From assembly GCA_903813345.2 (NCBI GenBank), contig CAIIXF020000005.1, positions 3,048,356-3,112,355 on the forward strand: DNA of 64,000 nucleotides, in the 5' to 3' direction. Position 1 is the stretch's first letter. Every line of letters starts with the position of its first letter. This document shows positions 44,420 through 58,290 of this stretch, in pieces. The position numbers and the translations under genes are program-made. The DNA comes from Owenia fusiformis (Eukaryota > Annelida > Polychaeta > Sabellida > Oweniidae). Under the pieces are notes generated by a model. That model saw only the letters and a program-made list of their open reading frames with translations. It was not told where the DNA came from and ran no database searches.

Positions 44420-44480
44420 AGCGGGCAGATATACTATATCTGCCCGCTCGGAGCGGGACATAAAGCTATATCTGCCCGCT
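44420..44480. repeat. Perfect palindrome plus third half-copy
   Basis: agcgggcagatata, one base, tatatctgcccgct at 44420-44448 is a perfect 14-bp inverted repeat. The half tatatctgcccgct recurs at 44467-44480. Immediately adjacent are acgtagcggg and cggagcggg. Confidence 0.85.
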
Positions 44481-44873
44481 GATGAAAATATAAGTTTTTA
44501 CAAACCGGCTTTATGTACCTGAAACACGTCCAAGTATGGGATAAATAGGTATATTAAGTTAATACAGTGCACTTTACATTAATATATTGACAATTCAGTT
44601 TAGTTTATTTAAGTCTAGTATTGTTACATACTATTTGTGTTTCAGAAATCCTGTGTTCATTTTTGCTTCAATTGTAATAGACATTATGTCCAGTATAACC
44701 AAAATTGTATGAAAATGAAGACTATTTTTTGGAAACTGTTCTTTCTCCTATCTTAAAACAGGAATGGAAGTGACATGGTTATCACAACGAGGAAACTTTA
44801 GCCTATTTGGACCACTTGGGCATCTTATGTTTTGTGTTCTTTTGAAAATTGTATAGGAAACTGTATACCCCAT

Positions 44874-45079
44874 CAGGCCCGTAGCCAGGGGGATTCGCAG
44901 GGTTCGGGCGAACTCCCCCTCCCTGACCAAAAATTCTTTCAAAATCATGCAGTTTTTCACCATTTTGAGCACTTCTCAAGTGATTTTAGCCATATTCGGG
45001 CCAAAATTGTCAAATGTGAACCCCCCCTGGAAATCTTTGAAAACTGAACCCCCCTTGGCAAATCCTGGCTACAGGCCTG
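44874..45079. mobile_element. cccgtagccagg MITE, copy 3 (complete)
   Basis: The ends caggcccgtagccagg and cctggctacaggcctg are 16-bp inverted repeats with one mismatch. The interior matches the copies at 20770 and 33108 (gattttagccatattcgggc, gtcaaatgtgaacc). Length 206 bp. Confidence 0.87.
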
Positions 45080-46839
45080 CCCCATACTGATAGTCCTCAC
45101 ATCTCTGTTTTCATACAAGCAATATGTCTGCCAGAAATGAACATATAGAAACCTGCGTTATCTCACAATTGTATGTACCCATGTAGGCATGTACATGTTC
45201 TTATGTAGTAGCTGCTGAGATCCCTACACTTATATGTTGAGTAGTTTGTTTCATGTTGCATCATTAGGTTCCAACAAGCTCACATTCATGCATTCCTGCA
45301 CTATGGGAGAATACTATCATTTATCAACACCAAACATCTGATTTATGGTTACATGAGGTGAAGTTTTGTGAGCATTTCTTGGTTTTTAGTGCATGGTTCA
45401 GCTATGGTATTGTATACAAGAATTCATCTTCAGGCATGAATTTTGGGAATTTACAAACATTTGTCAGATAACTGGACCAGTCTGTTTCTTTAGTCATATG
45501 AAATACCTTATGGACCTGAATCTAGGACATGCAGTCTTGTATTACGCCCCTGCAACCTCTCCCATTGTTTCAGTAACCTAAGTAAGATATAAGAATGGAG
45601 GGGGGATATAAGCTAGCATACAAGACTATAGAAAATAGTGTTCTAATCAAACAGGTATTTGGAAATGTTTGAATTCCGTTTTACTATATCCACAATTATG
45701 TCAAGTAGCCGACTGTAAGATTAATTCTTCCTAAACCATTCATGTTTATAGTCTGCATGTTACAAATTAGCCTCTCAATGAACCCAAATGTTTCTTATTT
45801 TCACAACAGAATTGTGAATTTTCCCAGGACTCTTTGTAGTGAAAGTTGAGTCGTTATAATCCCATTGGGACCCAATGGTCATGTTTCGTTTTTGGTTGAG
45901 TTGTATCTTTTGATGGTGATAGCACTCCCATATGTAGGACTTTATGATGTCATATTAGTTGTTTTATGAGTTCATTTTGAATGCCCCTTTGCAGTAATTT
46001 TGGTGTTTTTATACATGTACATGTACATGTTTTTGAATAAATTGTTTCCTTGAGGAGTTTATTTTTTCTTGCTATCAACAGTATATACATCCTATACATA
46101 TATTAACATATATACAGTAAAAGCTTAAAATGAAATAAAGTCACCTCTGGCCTTGCGAAATTCAACGCCATAAATCATAAACACTAGATAATATTATTAG
46201 ATAAACTTAAGTATATGTATCACTTCACTTAGGTTATGTTGTCTCAGTCTGAAAGATGCTTTTAAACAAATGTATTTTGTAAGGTATAGTAAGCCAGTTG
46301 AAGGTAAGAGCAGATTGAGGCCTCTACTCTGAAACAAGTAGTTGCCCTACTCAGTCTGTACCATAATATGTACAGTTTCTGCTGTAGTAGTAAGGAGTTT
46401 AAACCTTGGTGGATAATCCTGGGTAGATAATCCCTATACTCTAAATTAAGCAATGGATTACAGCTCTCAGTATAATATTAGTTTTTAAACACTCAGTAAA
46501 AGTACACTCAGTTTAACATGTTGTGCTTATACCTGCGCAATGAACACCTTTTTCTGAGCACCTCCGAAAGCCTAAAATTTCACAAAGCCAAACGATTGTA
46601 CAAATGCTCAAAATCAAATTTTATATATAGGCATCTACAGTTTTCCAGTAATCCACGTTAACTGTACAAAATCTTACAAAAATACTGGCGGCTACATGTA
46701 AAAAGGCCACATGTAACAGTGTAAATTGCCATCAGCTTACAAAAAAGACCATAACTTATTATAACATTGAGCCGGCTTAGCGTGCATAATCTGTACAGCA
46801 TGGCGAATAACTGGCATTGGTTGTGTTTTAAATGTCAGA

Positions 46840-46877
46840 ACCACGGGTCCTAACCCATACCACGGGTTCCAACCCAT
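46840..46877. repeat. 19-bp tandem duplication
   Basis: accacgggtcctaacccat is followed directly by accacgggttccaacccat, two differences. Confidence 0.85.
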
Positions 46878-47547
46878 TTATATTTATAAAGTACTTTTTG
46901 CCATTACTTTTTCTGTTTGGGTAATTTTATAAAAAATATCTTTGGGGTTAATGTCAGTTCGTGTCATTTCAATATCTACCGGTTGGTTACATTAATGCCG
47001 AAGTGCCAAAGATCAAAGTTGCTTTATAGGCCACCAAATATGCTGACATCGCTGGTTTAATTCTATTTGAAAGAAAGTATAACTTAACATGATCTGTTAA
47101 AAGAACTATTACATCATTGTGGTTTTATCTCATAAGACCTTGAATTATTAGACATTTTGCGGCATATTTTCTCAGTGCATGCCATATCTGAGCACTTTCT
47201 GGGTAAAAATAATCTAAGCCTATTTGACTAGGCAAGATCTTAGAGTACCTTAACCACTGTTACACAATACAATGCAACATTGGCAAATAGAATAAAAGGT
47301 TTAAATAAATCTCTTGCAACAGGTAAGCTTCTGGATTTGCGCTTAGGCGGCATTCTTTGTTAGAACACAACATTATATTAAGAAATTGTATTTTATGTAA
47401 GGCTTTGATTGATGACATTGACCAAGGTATGAAATCGTGAAAGGCTGAACTGTTGTATTCCAAAGCTCCATTTTGTTAGATGAAATTATGATTGATTCAT
47501 ACTATGTATATTATACATGTTTTAAGTTTTTTGTCATAGTTCACTGA

Positions 47548-47616
47548 TTCTGATACTCATAGCATCTTTCTGTTTCATCAAGGCTGAGAAGAAATGAGAT
47601 GTCATGGTTTATCATG
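47548..47616 (+). repeat. Dispersed repeat B, copy 2
   Basis: ttctgatactcatagcatct, ttctgtttcatc, aaggctgagaagaaatgag and atgtcatggtttatcatg. The closest match is copy 1 at 13244. Confidence 0.75.
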
Positions 47617-50270
47617 TGCGGTTCACTTGGACTATTGTTTTTGCAAGGATTTGTAAAATGTCAAGATTTATGTAGTTACAGAGAGAGTGAATTCAGGCAT
47701 TGGGTTATGGTACTTCCCTATTCTGTTGTATGTTTACTTCTGAGTTGATATTTACCATGTTGGTAAGACCTTTGATTCTAGCAATTCATTCACAAAATTT
47801 ACTGGGACTTTCACTGCCTGAGTTTATAGGAGACATGAAAATATTTGTCGCTCAAAAGCATCTTCTCTGTTAAAGGTTTCATATAAGCACTCAAAGGATT
47901 TAGTTGGTCTCAGTATTGTTTGGTGCATCTTCTTTGATTGGAATAGTGAAATGGCAGGATGGAAGACCGAAGACTGGCATTATTTCCTAAACTGGGGAGG
48001 TCGGGATATTTCATGTAGTTTACCAGATTATCCCATAATTCTTCACTTGTTATAAGCCAGAGTCAATTGTTTATGTCAACTTTTTGAATCCCTGTTATAA
48101 GCTTCAGTTGTTATTTGGGTATCTTAGGAAGGTATGAAAGTCTGGGGTTAAAGTACTAAATGAATTCCTGGTTTAAACAGAGTGTTATCACTGCCAAATG
48201 TAAGCTCTGTATGACCAAATTGTTTTATGTTTTCATTGGCATCCTTCAATTTTGCTGCACTGTTAGTATGAATTATCTGATCAAATGGAACCCATAATCT
48301 CCAGTGAATAACCTGACCTGATGATCGTAGAGAGAGGGTTAGAGAGCGTATAAAGTATGACTGTTTATCTTTACACATATTTTGTGAATTTTGTATTTGC
48401 TTACATGTTAATCATATGTTTTATTCAGGCCATGTTTAGATGCATTGACCACAGATTGCTTTTATGTTTTTTACATCTGTATGGAGTTGACAGGTTGTAT
48501 CTATCACATCTTGAACCTCAATCACCTTAACAGTATGCAGGTCATACCTAATAGACCAGCTCCAGCTGGACCATATATATGTGCAGCCATCCTGGCAATA
48601 TTCAAACCTTCTGGGTCAGTACATGTTATAGATGTATTGTATCATGGTAAAGGGTGGTAAAGGAACAGTATCTTAAGATTTCTTTGGGATTTTCCTCATG
48701 GATTTGTTCTCTATCTAAATAATCTATCTTAACTGGGATACCAACATTTCAAAATGAAATCCTGACTTTTGCACTTAGGCTGGATTCTTTGTAGCCAATT
48801 AGTGATCTCTGAGATCCTTGGAGTGATATTGGCCGGAAAGATCAGTGCTTGTTTCAACATCTGCTCGAACTAGCAAATTGGCTGGGGTTCTGCCTGTCTA
48901 AGATACTAAACCAATTGTGCTCTTTCAGAACCCCAAGTTATCTCAGTGTAAGCTAATAATAGCTATACAGAGATATAGGAGCCTGTCTAATGTTGAGAGG
49001 TTGGTTTCTTTGGGAGTTGAAGACTTGGTGGTCTTCATGGTCTTGCAGGCCTTAGAAAAACATATACTCTGTAAACTGTGGAAATATAGGATCCATCCAT
49101 GGAAACTTGTTGAGTTTTAGGTCTTGTTTACCTCCGAGGATATCTAACAGGCTGAATTCTTCGCTCTTTCTAGCTTTGAATGATACCTTCTGGTTTGATC
49201 ATTGAATTCTCCACATTGGGCTAAGGAACCTGGATTGGTCAAATGTTGTATATTATAAATTGTAATTTTAATAGGGTATAAGTTGATGATTAACTTGGGT
49301 TATCTGTTCACATATTTGTTCTTCTCTTAGCAAGCGTTCCATATATCATCCATAGGTCCTGCTTCCCCGCCCTAACTCACACCTTAATTCATCAAGTTTT
49401 TCAGTTCTACTCTGTTCATTCACAACTTACTCATGTTTCAAGATTTGGATGGACATTCATTTGGAATTTCCAAAATAATGTGTGTTTTGGGTTGTATTGT
49501 CTTTTCGCAAGGGTTGGGTGGAAGGTAAGTGTACAAGAGGCCACTTTTGGTCTGGAGGACTTGACTCCACTTGAGTAGCAATAACCCATATAAGTGCAGT
49601 TTCATTGCTTGCCTGACGGTCACCTAGATATGTATCTAGTAGCTTTCAATTAGATTTTCTCATTGTTTGATCATAGCATAGTTATACCTTGCATCGCTTG
49701 AAAAATAGTTTCTTTGATTCAGTCTATACATTGGAATTTGCCATGGGTTCCAAGACATAGATCGAGAGTTATTTTTTCGTTACATGCCTAATAGTGGTCA
49801 CTTACTTACAGTAACTTTCAACTCTGAACTTTACTGTGATTCGATAGAGACAAACTGGTATGTCTAAATAATCCCATCTTTCATTACAACTAACTTCTAA
49901 GCTTTTATATGGTTAGAAGATAATCTAACTTGCAAATTGACAAAGGGCGGTGGTCATTGACTGGGATATGATACTCTGGGTAAACAACACTCTTCAACCA
50001 TTAGTTCACAAGTTCACTCACGGAGTTTTCCTAACTTGTCCCAAATTCCTAGTTACTCATCAACGTCCCATCCCGTCAGTTTATTCAATGAGGGGTAAAC
50101 TACTTAATTTCTGGTATACTTGGTCTATTATTATTTTCTGCTTCACAGCTTAAGAAATGGGTGACCAAGGGAAATGGGGGAGCCATAATGCTGACCATAA
50201 TGTGAACCATATAGTGGTCTGTGTTTATCTAAGGAAGTGCAAGGAGACAAGAGTACTCATACAAGACATA

Positions 50271-50445
50271 TACAGTAAAACCTGTCTATCTGGAACACAT
50301 TTGGTTCCTCTAAAAGGTGTTCTACTTGGAAGGTGTTCTACTTAGAGGTTCTTTTAACATTAATCAGTTGGTATTGGGACTGAAGTATTCCACTAACAGA
50401 GGTGTTCCATTTTTAGAGGTGCTCCACTTTACAGGTTTCATTGTA
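50271..50445. mobile_element. tacagtaaaacctg MITE, complete copy
   Basis: The ends tacagtaaaacctgtc and acaggtttcattgta are inverted repeats starting and ending at TA, as expected for a Tc1/mariner-type TA target. The interior has several ggtgttcta/ggtgttcca words. Length 175 bp. Confidence 0.8.
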
Positions 50446-53283
50446 TTCCGCAGAGATCTACTCTGCTTTCCATAGTTCTCTCTGAGTGATTGGGGTGTAG
50501 TATATATATACTTTTTCCATTTTAACAAATTGCTCTATGATATAATAGAACGATCCAGTGGTTGTTCCCAGGTGTCACAGCCACTTAGTTGTCCCCTAGT
50601 GTATCAAGGAATCAACTCAGGTTCCAATATAAATACACTTTTACTGGACTTAGATGGCCAGCCGTAGACCACCAGTGAAAGCTGAGAACATTAAAGCCCC
50701 CAATCTCCAGTAAATCAAGCATTTAGATTGAACTACAATATGTCAAATTGACAACCACAGAAAGGTTGAAGTTTGATTTAAGGATTTTATGAATAAAACT
50801 TGCTTGTTCTATGCATTTTATGAACTGGTTTTATTGCTTGGTAAAATGAAAGGTCGTTGAAGTTCTTTGATATGAATTCACTTTTTAGTTTTCATTCATA
50901 AAAGTTGGATATTTATTACAGTGTGCATGTATACTGAAGTTGAAATTGTTTTGCAGGACCTCGTTATATACAAAGTTTATGAGATACGAGTGTTGAATAG
51001 AGAAACATTTAACTTTTGAAATGTAGTATCTGTTTTAGTGAACTAATTGAATGTGATATGTATCTGGAGCGCTTGGCGGGTTCTTTCATCTCTATGATCA
51101 TCTAACCTTCTTTCATCATCTGACTACCAACATTATCTTAATGAATACATAACCTTTAAACAAATTTTAAAATGTTAAGTGTTCGATATAATATTTTTAA
51201 GCATAGTTCAGAGCTAGTTTTAATTGATTTTCTTCTATGTTTTGATCTTTCATTTTGATGTCACCACCATTCATGGTGACACAATACTATGGTCTCTAAT
51301 TTTTTTGTGGATGGTGTTTGGTGTCAGCTGTTGGTGTTTGGTATCCAGTGTCTGTAACAAATGGCAGGTGGTGACATTTTGAATTTTAAAGCCTTGTTTG
51401 AAAATATGAATGATAGAAATAGGCAACCTTAGTGTAAGGATAAACCAGGAGATGAGTACTTTGGTCCTTTGAGAAAGCTGGACTTATATTTTGACAACTG
51501 TTGCAGAGGACATTCTATCAATCTGTTGGTGAAGCATTAGGAATCCTACCAGCTGTCAAACTATCATACCAATCACCATTGATATATTATACACTCATTG
51601 ACTTCTCAGATTTAGCAATATGGTAACTTGAAAAAAGTTGAATGTTTAGAGAAAACTAAGTCCTAAACACAGAACATTTTTATGATATGATTACGAAAAA
51701 ACACCAATGGCAACATTACAAACAAAAGTAGTCCATAGTAACAATAGGAACAAAAAAAACTGTACTTTTAAGAATGGTGATATGGTGCTTCTATGTTATT
51801 CCTACAAGCCTTAATTAACCACTACTTGATCCAAGGTATGTTCTGTGATTGAAGGAATACCCTAGAAGAACAGTATGAGCCTATCAGTGATTCGTGATAT
51901 TTGCTTGCTATTTTTTATTGGAGTACTGGTCAGCAGCCAGCTGACATGATGGTGTCTAGTTGGTATTGGGAAGCCACAGGATGCTGAGACGTGTTGACAT
52001 TCTGTGGTTAGAGGGGACATATTTCATCCACATATTTGCAGGAGCCCCAATGAAGTATTTCCTGTACCCCCTGAACTCTTCAACCATTACCTACCAGTTT
52101 CCGGTTCTATCAAGATTTAGAAAAATAAACTAAAAGTCCAAACTACTCCAGATATAAATATTCACGGCCACAAATATGTGTTTAGAATCTGCATAGATAG
52201 TCCAGTAATTGGTATTTTTGTTCTCGGGGTGAAGTCCTCCCCAAGCTCCGACACATGTATTTTAATTAATTAGTGCATGGTAGCTGTATGGCTTTCCTGT
52301 GTATACATAGGGTAACTGGGTTGATGGGGGAAGCAAGGGTCACTATGGCTGTCATGTTATCTTACTTTAACCATCCATCAATCTAGCTGTTTCGGAATTA
52401 CACCAGCAGCTTTCATTGGTACACAAAGTACAGAAATCTTGGAAAACTGGCTTGTAGCTAAAGAAAACAGGAGAAAATGAAATGTCAATTGGCGTTACAT
52501 TATTATTTTTTTATTAGAATCTCTGATGAAGATTTCTCTGCCAGAGTTGTGGAGAGGGTCCGGATGGAGGGTGGGGTTGTATAGTGGGCTTGATAAAATT
52601 TTAGATCATTTATATGATTTTTAGGTCTTTATTTCAATCTCCAGTACGAGGGTGAATTAATGCTTGATATAAAACTATGAGGAAACCAGGAGCGTGTTTC
52701 TTGTTAGAAGATATGGGATAATTATTATTTCCATGTAATTCTAGTACTTCTAAATTTGCAGAAGATTTAGGAAGTTATCAAATGTTGGAATTTAGATGGA
52801 TGTTGTGGTAGTATGTTAGAAATATTCTGTTTCATTCATGAAATATGTTTTATATTTCCTAGCCAGTATTATATGTTCTAGATCTGATATACAAGTTGGC
52901 CATCTAATGATATATGATAAGTTGTAAATATTACTCTTGTCTCTCATTATAGATTCTTGTGAAATAGCTAATCGTCATGTTTTTATGTTTAATTTACAAT
53001 ATTTTCCTTCTTTTTTATTTGTTTTATCTGTCAGATAATCTAATGGCACCCCTGCACTTGTATGGAAGCCAGACCATAGAGACTTGATTTCAAATTCTTT
53101 TTAATTGAAATTTTTGTTATGCTGTTCTACTGAAGGTTTTCACTTGAAAAAGAAGTTTTAATTAATTAGAGTAAGATAGTGTACTTGTAGGCAGTACTTG
53201 ACTTCAAGTGGACATGCAGAAATCTGCATGTAGAATGATAACATACACGGTAATTGTCTGCCTCGGCCATTTACAATAATACT

Positions 53284-53345
53284 GGCCTGTAGCCAGGGTG
53301 GGGGGTTGAGCGAAAATCCAGTTAAAAGAGAATAGGGGGCAACAC
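53284..53345. mobile_element. cccgtagccagg MITE, solo left end
   Basis: Begins ggcctgtagccagg and then a G-rich run (gtggggggttgagcg) like the family's left end. No right end found. Confidence 0.5.
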
Positions 53346-54594
53346 AGAGACTTGATGCAAAGCTAGCTAAGTTTATCTTGAAAGATTTCCAAAATGCTTG
53401 GTTTAGTTTTATAACCTTCCCCCAAATAACAGCCCTTGGTAATACATTTATTTCACTTTTCTGCTCAAGGTTGCACTTCGGCAAGTTAATTTTATGATCC
53501 AGTCTCTGGGCTTACATTATTTTAAAGATACACCCTATTACTCGGGAGTTCTCCAATATGACACAAATTGATAACTTAGAGTTTCTCTCCGGACTCAACA
53601 AAGACATTTAATGTCTAGATTTGATCATAACAAATGTTTTTCATATTTTGCTTTGATAGTTGGCATGACTCTGTCAGTTTGGTTGATGTCTTGTCTTATC
53701 ACACTAAAGTAGTTTGTGGTCGCAGCTTCAGATAAATGACAAAACACTTGTTTTTTTATATGGCAAAAATCTCTACCCACGTTGAAAACAATTAGGTATT
53801 GAAGTAGCTACATGTTTAGGTTGTTGTGACATAGGTTATGGAGCTATTAAGTCACCATTAGTTAAGAAAAACATATCTCATCTTATGTGTGTTTTTTATC
53901 ATGTCTTATCAGCAGATTTATAATGGTATATAGTTCACCATTGTTTGACTCTAATTTCATATAAAAAATATTCTTGGTTTGAGTTTATTAAAACATTTAA
54001 GAACATAGAACATAAACATTGTAGCATATATGGTTTTAGGAAGTGAAGTTAGGATGACTGAAGACTCCAATTCTGGTTTCTGACAAGAAAGTGCCAATTC
54101 AATTGCTATAGGGCAACCAGCATCATCATGTTACATTGTTACTTTGAAGGAAATGAGGCCCAAAGGGGCTGTAGATATGATGACTCATTGTAGCTCTGTT
54201 TCTGTAATTTCCCAGGTTCAATTGATGAATGTGAGAAATATTCTCATATCATTAAAAAAAAGTAAGGTACACGAAGAAACATAAATCTAAAAGTGCAAAC
54301 CACAACTATGATTTTCCTTCAATGGTGCATACTTATACATGTAGATGGTCTATATGATGGGAAACATCATAATGTAATTGTATAAATATTTCAAGATAAC
54401 CCGAAGATTACATGATGGGACATTGAATAGAAAATTATTTGTGATACTTTTTTGATATATAATGTTCTTTAAAATAAACGATGAGAAATTTATGAGACAC
54501 ATTGAAATATATTTTGGGATATTTTGAAATATATTTTGAGACACTTATTGTACAGTATAACTTGTATTTCTTGAACTTTTTGCTGAGAAAAAAG

Positions 54595-54726
54595 TATTCA
54601 GTGGGTGAGTGTTTGCTACAGAGAGGGTAGTTTATGCAGAAGTCAACAGAGTATGCAGAGGAAGAGCCTCTACTCGACAGGCGTTTACTAGAGAGAGGTG
54701 TTCACTAAGACAAGTTTAACTGAATA
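54595..54726. mobile_element. tacagtaaaacctg MITE, diverged copy
   Basis: Right part reads gagagaggtgttcactaaga then caagtttaactga, like the family's right end. The left end is unclear. Confidence 0.5.
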
Positions 54727-56243
54727 AAACATTGCATTCAATGCATTACACTTGCCTCAAAAGATACACTTTGCTAAAACACTTGGCACTGAAACATCTC
54801 TTGCCAGACATACTGATATAAAAACCAGAAATCGTACATATCATATATTTTTCATTTCTTTCATCTGGTTGTTCACAATGCGCTATATTTAGTGGCCTCT
54901 TAGCACTGAAAGCAGTTACAGGTTGTGTGAACTCTCTAACTTGAAGAATGAATCATGGTAGAGATAGGAAAATATAAGAGGCATGGAAAATATGAAACAA
55001 ACCAGAACACTAAGACATAAGAAATAATAGAAATAGTCATGCAGCAATTCTCTTGTTCATCTTCTCCCTCCAGAAAATTTATATTGTTTTGCAACATTTA
55101 AAAGAGTAACATTAGAAATTAGAGTATGTACGATACATGTATAATGTTGATGCAAATATGGTTGAGATAAAGGCTGATGTTTGTATATGTATGTATGTTC
55201 TATTATTTAGTCAGAAAAACCTCATATATTTGAGTTATTTCACTAGGCCTTTCAGTCACTTGATTCTTGAATAATTATTACAGAATTAATGTTAAATGTT
55301 CATGTCTAGTTATAAGTAACTTTGTACTGACTCAACTTCGGCTTTTTGATAGCTGAAATAACTTTTTTTCAGCAAAGTGAAAAATTATGTTAACCCTTTC
55401 ATCATGAATGTGCTTTGATAAGCCTAAAGTAGGGAGTTCAAGGATTCAAGCAGAACTTGCTAAATAAAGACTATATTTTGACTATAAATTTTGGCTGAGC
55501 GAGTACGTGTTCACTGATGCTGTGAATGGCATAACGTCTGTGTCACAATATTCTTTATCATAGTATAGAAAAACTAAAGAAAATGTGGACATTTAATAGA
55601 TTTATTATGGCGGAGAAATTAAATTGAATTGATTTAATTAAAATGACTAATTTGTACATTGTGCTGATGCACATTATATCTTTCTCTTTGTATCTTTTCA
55701 AACATTCTCTGGTAATAAGAGACATATTCTTTGATATAAACTCAGCTGATAGGAAGAGTTAAATCTGTCATTTCCCAAGTATTATATTGTTATCAAGTAT
55801 TTATTGCCATTAATGTCCATAACATTAACACAGGTGCAGGTGATATAATCCCCCTAATAAGCTGAAATGGAAGATCTAAAAAAACTTTAATCTGGACTTT
55901 TTTCCATCACCAAATCTTTCCCATAATACCATGGCATATCATAGCTGAGAATAATTGAGATATCACAATTTATCACAAGGATATAACATCATGTATGATT
56001 CTCTCTGAATATACTAAATATAAGAAGATTGTTCCACCATTCTGCTAGCCCTGCCTGTACATCTGTTAGACATGATAGCAGAATTGGCATAATCTTATCA
56101 GCCACAGCACTGCTAGCTTGGTGTATAGGCTTACTCTCTCAACAAGGTAAAGGTCAAAGGTTACAACAATACTTTCCTTGTATCTTCATCAAAACCATCA
56201 GCAACTAATTGGTTCCCTCAAAAAAGGACAGTGGAGCCTACAC

Positions 56244-56322
56244 TTTCTGATACTCATAGCACCTTTCTGTTTCACCAAGTGTTTCATCTCAAGGCTGGGA
56301 AGAAATGAGATGACATGGTTAA
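56244..56322 (+). repeat. Dispersed repeat B, copy 3
   Basis: tttctgatactcatagcacc, ttctgtttcacc, an extra aagtgtttcatctc, then aaggctgggaagaaatgaga and tgacatggtt. The extra block is absent from copy 2 and is partly replaced in copy 1 by tgaaacacag. Confidence 0.75.
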
Positions 56323-58270
56323 TCCTTATAGAGCCTACATACATGTATTAGGGGTGCATTGAATGTCTGATTAAAAGTCACTTTTTCTATTTTTCCAACT
56401 TTTGAATGTGGTAGCAACATAGAAACTGAAGCAGGGGCCTATAGAGCAAAATATGATTGAGAACACTTTAAAATACAAATTGACTTGTCATTTTGAAAAA
56501 AGCATACTTATTGAAAAAGGATGGTATTTCTTTCCCAGAGAATGCCAATGAGGGCTGGTATAGTATATCACCTATTTTATGTCTTTTCAAGGTCTATACA
56601 TGTAACATAGCAAGACGTCTTGAGGCATGTAGCCATGTTCATTACTTGTCATTCCTGAAACATAATACACTGTTTGAAAAATATTTATGAGGTGATTCTT
56701 AAATGTTCCCATATGTCCACGTGCCCTGCTTTTATGTTAACACAGAATATAAGCTAAACATTGTAGATTTAACTATCTCCGTATGATGTCAAATTACTTA
56801 TTTGTGTTTTGTGCCATTAGTAGGCTGGGTTTGATCATGCAGTTATCTGCCACACAGATTCTAACATCTGATGCTAACATTATCAAGATGTTGCTAAAAC
56901 ATCTTACTGACATAATGTAATATTTTGAAAATTTTATATCTTTCTATTAATCTGATTATCAAGGCTGTTTCAGAGAAGTTTTTCCAATATGTTTATTATC
57001 ATGATGATTAATTAAATCAGTTTGTGAAGATCATCTATGGTTAAGCTGTATCAGTTTTGGTCAGTCTGTACTCGTTCACCGTTTAAAGCCTGTCTGATCA
57101 AGTATACCATGCAATTTGGTATATTGTATGCCACATTACAAAGGCCAAAATTCCTTCTTGTTTGAGTTAAGCTATTGCTGATCCTGAGGCTTCTAGACAT
57201 TCCCTTTGGGAGGCCTTGCAATTATCATATGGTCAGTCTTCGGGGCAGTACCTTTTGATGTGCCATTGTCTACCATAGGATTTACACAATAAACAACATT
57301 CTCTGTACCAGTGTTTACAGGTTCATTTGAACTATTTGTTTGTCATGATTACAATGCAAAACACTATTATTTGATGGTATACTCCGTAAGAGGGAACTAA
57401 TTTAGAACAAGGTCTCTGACATTTCCACAGTGGTTCAGATCACTGCCTTACTTCTATTGTAAATTAGTTTGTCTTAGATTCCAGGCTAGGTTTTAACTGG
57501 ACATAGGAATCTAAGGAATGAATTATTTTCTATGATCCAATTCGGAATGCCTTTGTGGTATGATGCTTACAGAGATGGGTTTCTCTTGTGGCTCAGAAAC
57601 ATTCCAAAGGTGAACATGGTACATTAATAAATTGGTTAATGCATATGTTTTTTCAACAAAATCCACCTCATCATAACATATACATATATAACTCAACACC
57701 TATAGTACAAAAATATAACACTATAAAAACTCCTTTTTGTTTAGGTATTCTGTCAATTGATCATCTTTTGAACTCCGGTGACATTTATGAAGTTGTTTCA
57801 ATGGTGTTGGTTGCAATGCAGGAGTAACACCTGAATAAGGCCAGGTTCTCGCTATTAATTACTGCTCCCAAAAGAACTACCCCCCTAAAGCTCCTAAAGG
57901 TATGATGATCTCTACAGTAAAGGTACATGATCTATACTGTATATGCCTCAAGTTCAAAATATTTTGACTAGTTGACTCCTAAGCTTAGACTTTACATTTG
58001 GTAGTAGATTTAGAATGTGTTGAATCTTCCAAATATTTTGACTATGGTTACATCTGGTTCAAGCTACTTTTATCTTCATCATAATGACAACATTACAGTT
58101 AAACTTGTACTCTCTGAACATACAGGAAAATCTCTCACATTGATAAACTCTTACATTTCCGATTCTTCTTCACACTTTACATTGTATCATTTTCTTCAAT
58201 GAAAAAAAACATCAAACTATGTAGAATTTGTGCCAAGTATTGCCTTTTCCAATAGTTTAATTTTGCATAT

Positions 58271-58290
58271 CTAAAAGAGAGCTTCATCTG
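58271..58290 (+). repeat. Dispersed motif A, copy 4
   Basis: ctaaaagagagcttcatct, then a diverged tail. Shortly after comes ctctgatactagag, a small palindrome that includes the ctgatac word. Confidence 0.55.
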
